Virus record (IMG/VR): IMGVR_UViG_3300020034_000024
Span: 1 to 51,656 of that record
From: a virus
Length of the DNA: 51,656 nt
Reading direction: 5' to 3' (one strand)
Part shown: positions 40,498 to 46,422 of the stretch, one piece after another
How the letters are laid out: every line of letters starts with the position of its first letter
How positions within the stretch are numbered: the stretch's first letter is position 1
Program-made: the position numbers and the translations under genes
Notes under the pieces: model-generated
The model's input: only the letters and a program-made list of their open reading frames with translations
Told to the model about the DNA's origin: nothing
Database searches by the model: none

Positions 40498-41089
40498 CGA
40501 TAGGTTCCTGAGTTGTTTCGGTATGACCTGGTTGGGTCAAAGAAGCATATTGTTTTGACTTCTTTATTTTGTCCTTTACAAAGTCAGGCATTGAGTCAAA
40601 TACATTTTGGTTCCAATTGTCAAAGGAAAGCATTACAGTGTCGTTAACTTGATCAGGGCATACGAATCCCTTTGGCAAAGTCCCAACACTGCTAATGTCA
40701 GCATAGTCGTTCCCTGAGCCGCTTTTTTTATGGATGACATTTAACATACATGGCTTATTCAATAGCTTTGTAATATCAAACGACTTTGCTTCTTCTTCTG
40801 TGAAAGCCTTACCGCGCCATGATTCTAAGAATTTTCTAAGGGTAGCTTTTTCATGCATCGATAAAGTAAATTCCTTATGGATGGCGAAAGGTTGAAAGCC
40901 CTTCCCAAAGTCGTGACATTCAAGCGGAGTCTCAAAAGATATACGAACCTTATGCGATTCTTTGCCAGCATAGATACCAGTTTCTTCTTTGATCGTTCCA
41001 ATTTCAACCATGCCGTAACACCTTGAAACATGGTTACCGGCTGGGATGAGTGTAAAATTACCTCCTTTGTTTTCTGCAATGATTGGCAT
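40475..41089 (-). CDS. Single-stranded DNA-binding protein-like
   Basis: Begins MPIIAENKGGNFTLIPAGNH with a beta-rich core (VSRCYGMVEIGTIKEETGIY; HKVRISFETPLE) and HKEFTLSMHEKATLRKFLES then WRGKAFTEEEAKSFDITKLL. It ends in the acidic-hydrophobic tip ASDLPF, like the DDIPF tail of SSB that recruits replication partners. I recall close relatives in Bacteroidota phages as replication/SSB-type proteins. 204 aa. Central to leftward operon; it would coat ssDNA during replication and recombination. Confidence 0.72.
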   Translation of the reverse strand: MPIIAENKGGNFTLIPAGNHVSRCYGMVEIGTIKEETGIYAGKESHKVRISFETPLECHDFGKGFQPFAIHKEFTLSMHEKATLRKFLESWRGKAFTEEEAKSFDITKLLNKPCMLNVIHKKSGSGNDYADISSVGTLPKGFVCPDQVNDTVMLSFDNWNQNVFDSMPDFVKDKIKKSKQYASLTQPGHTETTQEPIDASDLPF

Positions 41090-41145
41090 ATTAGTTTGTT
41101 TTAGTTTGTGTACTTGTCTCCATTATTAATAGGGGTTATAACTCG

Positions 41146-41370
41146 TTAATTAGACAATTCCGGTGAAACTGTATTCGCTACAGAGTTACTAAGGCAGTTG
41201 ACACCATAAGAAACTCCAAGGTAAAATAGCTCATTGGTGAACTTTAAATTTAAAATAAACTCCGTTCTACCATCTAAGTTTGAAATTTCTTCAAAGTCAG
41301 TTTTGTTCGCCTGCAAAGACTCTTTAAAGGCGGGCATAGTTTCGTTGGCAATGCTGATTCTGTGTATCAT
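41146..41370 (-). CDS. Hypothetical protein (74 aa)
   Basis: Small soluble protein (MIHRISIANETMPAFKESLQ ... FTNELFYLGVSYGVNCL), no family recognised. Located between the SSB-like gene and the small acidic gene in the leftward operon. A plus-strand frame covering 41234-41512 is its shadow. Confidence 0.5.
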   Translation of the reverse strand: MIHRISIANETMPAFKESLQANKTDFEEISNLDGRTEFILNLKFTNELFYLGVSYGVNCLSNSVANTVSPELSN

Positions 41371-41388
41371 TGGTTTACTGTTTATGGG

Positions 41389-41532
41389 TTACTCTTCTTC
41401 GTCTGGTTCTGGCTCATCCCTGTCGCTGTCGTCATCTTCTAACATTGAATCGGGTATTACTTCGTCTTCGCTACGTCCATCTGGACTATCCCATGATGGG
41501 CCTTTTGAATAATTTCGCCTGTGGTATCTCAT
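41389..41532 (-). CDS. Small highly acidic protein (47 aa)
   Basis: Starts at CAT 41530-41532, MRYHRRNYSKGPSWDSPDGR, and ends in a run of D/E (LEDDDSDRDEPEPDEEE). A basic head with a strongly acidic tail suggests DNA mimicry or an inhibitor of a DNA-binding protein, but that is only from composition. It lies in the promoter-proximal part of the leftward operon. Confidence 0.5.
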   Translation of the reverse strand: MRYHRRNYSKGPSWDSPDGRSEDEVIPDSMLEDDDSDRDEPEPDEEE

Positions 41533-41538
41533 GTTTCA

Positions 41539-41721
41539 TTATTTTACAATTTGAGATTCGATATAAGACCCATAATTGACACCATGAGCAGCGGCATACC
41601 CACGCTTCCATGATGGCGAATTATTCTTTTTGTACCCAGCGGCAAATTCAGCCATTGTATACCCGTTAGCTGTTAATTGATCTTCTAAAATAGTTGCGAA
41701 GGTTGTGGTAGTAGTTTTCAT
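41539..41721 (-). CDS. Hypothetical protein, first gene of leftward operon (60 aa)
   Basis: MKTTTTTFATILEDQLTANG then a small helical part KRGYAAAHGVNYGSYIESQI. Promoter-proximal gene, so expressed first. Follows the conserved leader CTTTCGGAAGATTTAAA (on the minus strand 41733-41749). Function unknown. Confidence 0.55.
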   Translation of the reverse strand: MKTTTTTFATILEDQLTANGYTMAEFAAGYKKNNSPSWKRGYAAAHGVNYGSYIESQIVK

Positions 41722-41732
41722 TTGTTTTTCTG

Positions 41733-41779
41733 TTTAAATCTTCCGAAAGTAACATGATATTATTTTAATATCCAAATTA
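41733..41779 (-). promoter_or_regulatory. Leftward early promoter with palindromic operator
   Basis: Read on the minus strand: TTTG (41776-41779), then 20 nt, then TTACTTTC as -7 region, then GGAAGATTTAAA. The 17-base CTTTCGGAAGATTTAAA recurs exactly at 50649-50665 on the plus strand. The 20-nt spacer holds the palindrome described in the next entry, so a bound repressor would block polymerase. Confidence 0.65.
41756..41772. promoter_or_regulatory. Perfect palindrome, candidate operator
   Basis: GATATTA (41756-41762), TTT, TAATATC (41766-41772): 7-bp arms with a 3-bp centre. It lies between the -33 and -7 elements of the leftward promoter and 54 bp before the Arc-like gene at 41826, so the RHH protein is the natural candidate ligand. 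Confidence 0.6.
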
Positions 41780-41825
41780 GGATTGTAATATTTTTTTGAT
41801 ACCTTTGAAATATAATTTAGATACT

Positions 41826-41960
41826 ATGGCAAAGAAAGACGAAAAACAGCTACTTTTAAGAATAAAGCAATCTGCCTATAATAAAGTGAAGAAACGTGCA
41901 AAGGAAAACGAGCGCTCTATTAATAGTCAAATCGTTTACGAGATCGATACAAAAGAATAG
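41826..41960 (+). CDS. Arc/MetJ-type ribbon-helix-helix regulator (44 aa)
   Basis: MAKKDEKQLLLRIKQSAYNK then KRAKENERSINSQIVYEID: a beta strand with LLLRI, then two helices with the conserved turn (NERSIN), the Arc repressor pattern. RHH proteins bind short palindromes as dimers of dimers. The gene is divergent from the leftward operon, with a palindrome in the leftward promoter. It is thus a likely early switch protein. Its own -7 candidate is TACCTTTG at 41800-41807. Confidence 0.75.
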   Translation: MAKKDEKQLLLRIKQSAYNKVKKRAKENERSINSQIVYEIDTKE

Positions 41961-41963
41961 GTT

Positions 41964-42179
41964 ATGACAGAAAGGATACAATCAGTTTCGGAAGCTTTTT
42001 CAATGCAGCCGGTGCCTTGGTGGGTTGGTCAGGTTATAGGTAAACGAAAAATATCGCTAATAACGGAAGGTCAGATTATGGATACCGGTGACCCATTCGA
42101 TGTATACATAGGATTCTATGAAGATGGCGGAAAGGCATTCCATATCAGAAAGCAATGCGCTACAGTAACTTATTTTTAG
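41964..42179 (+). CDS. Hypothetical protein (71 aa)
   Basis: MTERIQSVSEAFSMQPVPWW, then a compact beta-rich core (YIGFYEDGGKAFHIRKQCAT). It starts four bases after the RHH gene, so they are likely co-expressed. It ends directly before a structured, terminator-ended region. No family recognised. Confidence 0.55.
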   Translation: MTERIQSVSEAFSMQPVPWWVGQVIGKRKISLITEGQIMDTGDPFDVYIGFYEDGGKAFHIRKQCATVTYF

Positions 42180-42194
42180 AGATAAACATTGAAG

Positions 42195-42284
42195 ATAAAA
42201 CCGCTGACGGGGATCAGGTCAGTGCGACAACCGACTCGTAGGAACAGAGAAGTGACTTAGCCTTTCAGAGTAAAGGCGTTTTTT
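42195..42284 (+). ncRNA. Structured RNA candidate ending in an intrinsic terminator
   Basis: CGCTGAC (42202-42208) pairs with GTCAGTG (42218-42224). Then come about 35 unpaired-looking bases, then the terminator GCCTTT (42260-42265)/AAAGGC (42272-42277) with six T. The 134-bp gap has no protein-coding frame. It is richer in GC than its neighbours. It could be an attenuating leader, a small RNA, or simply a terminator with an upstream stem. No known family recognised. Confidence 0.5.
42260..42284 (+). terminator. Terminator after the RHH operon
   Basis: GCCTTT and AAAGGC flank a six-base loop (CAGAGT), followed by G and six T. Ends 30 bp before the next ATG at 42314. Confidence 0.7.
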
Positions 42285-42313
42285 CCCAACCACAAAAGTA
42301 AACAGAAACAAAG

Positions 42314-42472
42314 ATGACGTACCTAGTTTTTTTCGAAGGGAAAGTATTTTACACGAATTGGTTTGATGTTGATAATCTGTATGTTCAAGGAATGACAGTA
42401 GTTAATCGGATTAATCACACCTATACAACTGACGGTAAAACGTGGTTAGAAATTGAAGAGGATCATCTTTAA
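42314..42472 (+). CDS. Small hypothetical protein (52 aa)
   Basis: MTYLVFFEGKVFYTNWFDVD with NRINHTYTTDGKTWLEIEED at the end; a small all-beta protein by alternation. First gene after the terminator. No family recognised; not in a longer frame. Confidence 0.5.
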   Translation: MTYLVFFEGKVFYTNWFDVDNLYVQGMTVVNRINHTYTTDGKTWLEIEEDHL

Positions 42473-42498
42473 CCCCTCACCGGAAACATTGAGAAAGT

Positions 42499-42654
42499 AT
42501 GAAGAAGCACATCAACTATCAGTTCAATCACCCTCAATACCATACGCTTCATGAGATCGCTCAAAAGCTAGGTGTAAGCGTGAAGCAAGTTTGTAAAGTG
42601 GACATGAGGAAAGAGATTATCGAGATGAACACTGGTTTAAAGCTTGTTAAATGA
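42499..42654 (+). CDS. Small HTH-like protein (51 aa)
   Basis: MKKHINYQFNHPQYHTLHEI then AQKLGVSVKQVCKVDMRK: TLHEIAQKLGVSVKQV reads as a helix-turn-helix. Its TGA overlaps the ATG at 42651 of the zinc-finger gene. Likely a small DNA-binding protein. HTH is by eye only. Confidence 0.5.
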   Translation: MKKHINYQFNHPQYHTLHEIAQKLGVSVKQVCKVDMRKEIIEMNTGLKLVK

Positions 42655-42977
42655 TTTGCCACGAATGCAATACTAAATTTCAGGAAACACGTAGTTCAAA
42701 TATCTACTGTTCCCATACGTGCTGCCAGCGTGTTTACCATAGAAGAAACAGGTATTTACTAGCTGATAAACGAGCGGTGTATAGGGCAAAGGTCTTTGTA
42801 CCTAAAAAGCCTGTTACAATGACTTGTTCATGTGGCAAGGTATTCCAATCAAAACGAAAGAACAATACCACATGCAGCCCTAAATGCTCACAAAGGGAAT
42901 ACAGGGAGAAAAATAAACTTGCTATCAGAGAAAGGAAAGTTCTTTGGGATCAAAAGAAAAAATTGGAAACTAATTAG
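42651..42977 (+). CDS. Tandem zinc-finger protein (108 aa)
   Basis: Two similar units, each C-x2-C ... C-x3-C followed by a basic helix: CHEC ... CSHTC with QRVYHRRNRY, and CSC ... CSPKC with QREYREKNK. The second unit has C-x-C in place of C-x2-C. A duplicated DNA/RNA-binding zinc module, similar to small phage HNH-like or recruitment proteins. Coupled to the HTH gene before it. Confidence 0.65.
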   Translation: MICHECNTKFQETRSSNIYCSHTCCQRVYHRRNRYLLADKRAVYRAKVFVPKKPVTMTCSCGKVFQSKRKNNTTCSPKCSQREYREKNKLAIRERKVLWDQKKKLETN

Positions 42978-43053
42978 TCGGACGCCCTGAACTTGCTAAA
43001 TAAATAGATTCGTATTTAAAGCAAATAGCAACAATTCAGACCCGACTAATTTG

Positions 43054-43061
43054 TATATTTG
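43054..43061 (+). promoter_or_regulatory. Possible -7 box before helicase-methyltransferase
   Basis: TATATTTG fits TAnnTTTG and lies in the 193-bp gap before ATG 43171. I see no -33 box at standard distance. Weak evidence. Confidence 0.3.
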
Positions 43062-43170
43062 ACAAGCCGAATGGCACCCATTGGTAAGAATGGATTTAAA
43101 ACATTGTCATGCCCTTAGTTTACAATTGGAGTCTTACCGCTCTGAACGTTTACGGGGCTTTTTACTTTTT

Positions 43171-45369
43171 ATGGAATATGAAGACTTTTTAAAAACCAAA
43201 CATCGTAATTATACTTTGAGTGGTTTCGATGTTGATGAAAATGACCTGAATGAAAACCTTTTTGACTTTCAGAAGTACATTGTTAAACGTGCTTTAAAGG
43301 CGGGGCGTTACGCATTATTTTGTGAATGTGGAACGGGTAAAACAATCATGCAATTAGCGTGGGCTGATGCTGTTATTAAACATACAAATAGATCTGTATT
43401 GATTCTTTGCCCTCTTGCGGTAAGTGCGCAAACTATTAACGAGGGTTTAAAGTTTGGTATTCAGGTTAAGCGTTTTAAGAAAGACTTTACCGAACTAGGT
43501 ATTTACATTACTAACTATGAACAACTCGAAAACATTACCGATGAAGAAATAGATAAATTCATCGGAGTTGTTTTAGACGAAAGTTCAATACTAAAAAACT
43601 TTACAGGTGTTTATAAGAACTTGATTTTGGATAAGTTTAAACAAACTCCTTATAAACTTCCATGTACCGCTACTCCTTCGCCTAATGACTTGAATGAGAT
43701 CGGTAACCATTCAGAGTTTTTAAACATATTAGACGCTCAAGATATGCGTTCTAAGTGGTTTGTTCGTGATGAAGGGATGAATAACTACCGACTCAAGGCA
43801 CATGCAAAAGTAGATTTTTATGCATGGATTTCGTCATGGGCTTGTATGCTTTCAAATCCTGCCGACTTGGGTTTTGATGGAAGTAAATTCGTTTTGCCTC
43901 CACTTAATTACATTGAAAAACGAATCCAGACAAAGCAACGTGAAAACGGAAAGTTATTTAATGACGCTTCAATTAACGCAACAAACTTCAATAGTGAATT
44001 ACGCTTAACAAAGCTGGAAAGATTATCTCAAGTAGTAGATATCGTAAAAAGTTCGACTGATAACTTTATCATTTGGGTAAAGCAAAACGAGGAGGCTGAC
44101 TATTTGAAAAAGTTAATTCCTGATTCGGTTGAGGTCCGTGGAAATGACAATACCACTTTAAAAGAAAAGAACCTTTTAGGATTTGCAAATAATGAATTCA
44201 GGGTTTTGATTACTAAATCTAAGATAGCTCAATTTGGTCTTAATTATCAGAATTGTCATAATCAGATATTTGCTTCATTAGATTTTTCTTTTGAGGGATT
44301 GTATCAATCAATTAGACGTTCTTACAGGTTCGGACAAAAACAGGCAGTAAACATTTACATGATAACCACAGACACTATGCAAAACGTAATAAACTCAATC
44401 AAAAAAAAGGAAAGGAACTTTTTGGAAATGCAAGAAGAGATGAACCGTAATATAAATTCAAAGCAGTACGGTTTACTGACTGACTACGATTACAAAGAAG
44501 TAAAGTCAGACAATTACCTTCTAATGAAAGGGGACACCTGCAAAGAGATTAAACGCATCCCTGACAATAGTGTTGATCTAATTGTTTTCTCCCCTCCTTT
44601 TAGTTCGTTGTTCACTTACTCGAATTACATTCACGACATGGGGAACAATGAAAACCACGGAGAGTTTTTTAAACAGTATGCTTATCTTTTGAAAGACCTT
44701 TATAGGATACTTAAACCAGGTCGTTTAATGTGTTGCCATACTAAAGACTTGGGAGTTTATAAAAATAGTTCGGGGTACACTGGAATGTATGACTTTACAA
44801 ACGATCACACAAAAGCAGTACAGGCAGAAAATTTCAAACTACATTCTAAGATTACTATCTGGACAGATCCTGTACTCGAGATGCAAAGGACTAAAACCCA
44901 AAGATTACTTTATAAAACAGTTACAAGCGATTCAACATTTACCGGAATAGGGATGGCTGAATATGTTACGATCTTTAGAAAGTGGGAAGGTAATCAGGAA
45001 AATTGGGAGCCGGTTACAAACTTGACAAAGCAAAACTTTCCTTTGGATACATGGCAAAAGTGGGCAAGTCCAGTTTGGATGGATATTCGTAGGACTGATG
45101 TTTTGAACGGTCACGAAGGAACAGCTCAAGGTGATGAAAAGCACATTGCACCGCTTCAGCTTGAGGTTATTCATAGACTAGTAAACCTTTATACTAATCG
45201 TGGGGAGGTTGTATTCACTCCTTTTTTAGGTATAGGATCAGAAGCCTATCAGGCAATTAAAGACGGTAGGAAGGCGATAGGATGCGAATTAAAGGATAGT
45301 TACTTCGATGTTGCGGTTAAAAATTGTAACAATGTAGTAGCTTCTAAGGAACAATTATCATTCATATAG
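43171..45369 (+). CDS. SNF2-type helicase fused to a DNA methyltransferase (732 aa)
   Basis: Residues 30-400 form a superfamily 2 helicase: Walker A CGTGKT 53-58, DExx box VLDESS 134-139, TATPS 166-170 and motif VI QSIRRSYRFGQK 379-390. Residues 450-720 form a beta-class N4/N6 methyltransferase: catalytic SPPF 474-477 comes before the SAM-binding FLGIGS 685-690. Other conserved parts are RILKPGRLMCCH and QGDEKHIAPLQL. The helicase could move along DNA while methylating it. No restriction partner is seen, so it may protect phage DNA. ATG 43171 chosen; earlier ATG 43090 is possible. Confidence 0.88.
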   Translation: MEYEDFLKTKHRNYTLSGFDVDENDLNENLFDFQKYIVKRALKAGRYALFCECGTGKTIMQLAWADAVIKHTNRSVLILCPLAVSAQTINEGLKFGIQVKRFKKDFTELGIYITNYEQLENITDEEIDKFIGVVLDESSILKNFTGVYKNLILDKFKQTPYKLPCTATPSPNDLNEIGNHSEFLNILDAQDMRSKWFVRDEGMNNYRLKAHAKVDFYAWISSWACMLSNPADLGFDGSKFVLPPLNYIEKRIQTKQRENGKLFNDASINATNFNSELRLTKLERLSQVVDIVKSSTDNFIIWVKQNEEADYLKKLIPDSVEVRGNDNTTLKEKNLLGFANNEFRVLITKSKIAQFGLNYQNCHNQIFASLDFSFEGLYQSIRRSYRFGQKQAVNIYMITTDTMQNVINSIKKKERNFLEMQEEMNRNINSKQYGLLTDYDYKEVKSDNYLLMKGDTCKEIKRIPDNSVDLIVFSPPFSSLFTYSNYIHDMGNNENHGEFFKQYAYLLKDLYRILKPGRLMCCHTKDLGVYKNSSGYTGMYDFTNDHTKAVQAENFKLHSKITIWTDPVLEMQRTKTQRLLYKTVTSDSTFTGIGMAEYVTIFRKWEGNQENWEPVTNLTKQNFPLDTWQKWASPVWMDIRRTDVLNGHEGTAQGDEKHIAPLQLEVIHRLVNLYTNRGEVVFTPFLGIGSEAYQAIKDGRKAIGCELKDSYFDVAVKNCNNVVASKEQLSFI

Positions 45370-45400
45370 TTTGCATTATGAAAAACTTTCCCCTCAATTG

Positions 45401-45431
45401 TTTTGAGTGAAAGATTAATGTAGTAAATTTG
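45401..45431 (+). promoter_or_regulatory. Bacteroidota-type promoter TTTTG-N18-TAAATTTG
   Basis: TTTTG (45401-45405) and TAAATTTG (45424-45431) are 18 nt apart, close to the known -33/-7 arrangement. This is the best promoter match in the window. It faces the replication genes and precedes a structured leader that ends in a terminator. Confidence 0.65.
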
Positions 45432-45437
45432 AAATAA

Positions 45438-45541
45438 ATAAATATCCTTCATTGTTGTGTGGAAGCGGCAGTGAAGGGTAAGGTTCTGAACAATAACCTA
45501 CCCAGTCTCCCTTCCACGAGCTGGGTATTATTTTTTTATAG
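45438..45541 (+). ncRNA. Leader RNA with mutually exclusive hairpins and terminator
   Basis: After the promoter, about 100 nt can fold in two ways. Form A: GTGGAAG (45459-45465)/CTTCCAC (45511-45517) encloses GGGTAAGGTT (45476-45485)/AACCTACCC (45495-45503). Form B: TACCCAG (45499-45505) pairs with CTGGGTA (45521-45527), followed by TTATTTTTTT: a terminator. TACCC is used in both, so the forms exclude each other. This is the layout of an attenuator; it could equally be a small RNA with its terminator. Confidence 0.55.
45499..45537 (+). terminator. Terminator hairpin upstream of the replication genes
   Basis: TACCCAG and CTGGGTA form a perfect 7-bp stem with a 15-nt loop, then TTATTTTTTT. It ends five bases before ATG 45542. 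The gap 45370-45541 holds only this and the promoter. Confidence 0.6.
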
Positions 45542-45823
45542 ATGGAAGATATTAAATGCCTTCGATGTGACTCAACCAACGACTACCGAATAGAGGAGTC
45601 AGGGCCACACAAAAAAGCTGTCTGCAACAAGTGTAACAAGTACATTAAATTTCTTCCTCAATCTTATAAAACTTTCCTATACTTTGGTAAGTACAAAGGC
45701 CGTGATATTTCAACGATGAAGTCAGATGATGAGCTTGCATACCTTTATTGGCTTTCTAAAACCAACATCAAAAGAGGTCTTGTAGTAACAATCCAAAACC
45801 ATTTAAATCACTTCGACAAATGA
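45542..45823 (+). CDS. Zinc-ribbon DUF3820-like protein (93 aa)
   Basis: CLRCDSTNDYRIEESGPHKK with C-x2-C then CNKCNKY: an N-terminal zinc ribbon. The rest, LYFGKYKGRDISTMKSDDE with YLYWLSKT, is the DUF3820 pattern (FGK(Y/H)KG ... YL-x-WL), which also occurs as a C-terminal domain in some exonucleases. First gene behind the leader RNA; couples to the next by ATGA. Likely a replication accessory. Confidence 0.7.
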   Translation: MEDIKCLRCDSTNDYRIEESGPHKKAVCNKCNKYIKFLPQSYKTFLYFGKYKGRDISTMKSDDELAYLYWLSKTNIKRGLVVTIQNHLNHFDK

Positions 45824-46422
45824 AGTTAACTAAAAGGAGGGGTTTTAATTTTTTTAGATCGTACTATGATGTTTATAATGAGCTTCCCGACAAGGATAAA
45901 ATTAAGTTTATAGATGCATTATTGGACAGGCAATTTTTAGGAATTAAACCAAAAGATTTAACCGGAATGGCTCTTTTTGCATACATAAGCCAAACAAACA
46001 GCATTGATAGCCAGGTAAAAGGGTATGAAGATAAGACAGGTATAATCCTTACCCCTTGCCAAGGGGGTGATGAAGCCCCTTCGATAGGGGGTGTTAGTAC
46101 CCCTAGCCTACAAGTAGAAGAGAAAGGGAAAGTAGAAGAGGAAGTAAATATAATTGATTCTCCTTCTTTTTTAGATTTCTGGAACAAGTACGATAAAAAG
46201 GTAGGAAAACCCCCCACTGAGAAACAATGGCATAAGGTAAAACAATCAGACCGTGAGAAAATCATGCTGCATCTGGACGAGTATACACAACGCGAAAAGG
46301 AATTCAGAAAAGACCCAGAACGATATCTTAAAAACAAGACATGGGACGATGAGATAGTATCAAAGGAATCGTTTAATGGGAATCATTTAGGGCGTTCACA
46401 GTCTTTACCTGCTCATTTATGA
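45820..46422 (+). CDS. DUF6291-type replication protein (200 aa)
   Basis: N-terminal part FFRSYYDVYNELPDKDKIKF then LLDRQFLGIKPKDLTGMALF and SQTNSIDSQVKGYEDKTG is a DUF6291 domain. A variable, hairpin-rich linker (codons about 78-98) follows, and the C-terminal part FLDFWNKYDKKVGKPPTEKQ ... FRKDPERYLKNKTWDDEI is the phage replication-protein C-terminal domain. Likely loads the helicase (next gene) at the origin. Ends by ATGA overlap with the primase-helicase. Confidence 0.75.
   Translation: MKLTKRRGFNFFRSYYDVYNELPDKDKIKFIDALLDRQFLGIKPKDLTGMALFAYISQTNSIDSQVKGYEDKTGIILTPCQGGDEAPSIGGVSTPSLQVEEKGKVEEEVNIIDSPSFLDFWNKYDKKVGKPPTEKQWHKVKQSDREKIMLHLDEYTQREKEFRKDPERYLKNKTWDDEIVSKESFNGNHLGRSQSLPAHL
46052..46105 (+). 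repeat. Cluster of three GC-rich hairpins inside the DUF6291 gene; origin candidate
   Basis: CCCCT/AGGGG (46052-46066), AAGGGG/CCCCTT (46061-46081) and TAGGGG/CCCCTA (46085-46105) lie in the linker between the two domains. In lambda the origin lies in the linker part of the O gene. The first two share bases, so they cannot form together. Alternatives: a hypervariable linker or recombination scar. Confidence 0.4.

Noticed and set aside
41234-41512. Plus-strand frame with a Ser-rich end
   Set aside because: Shadow of the minus-strand genes at 41146-41370 and 41389-41532; the Ser run is the complement of the acidic tail.
45873-46337. 154-aa minus-strand frame
   Set aside because: Complement of the DUF6291 gene, which has clear domains and coupling.
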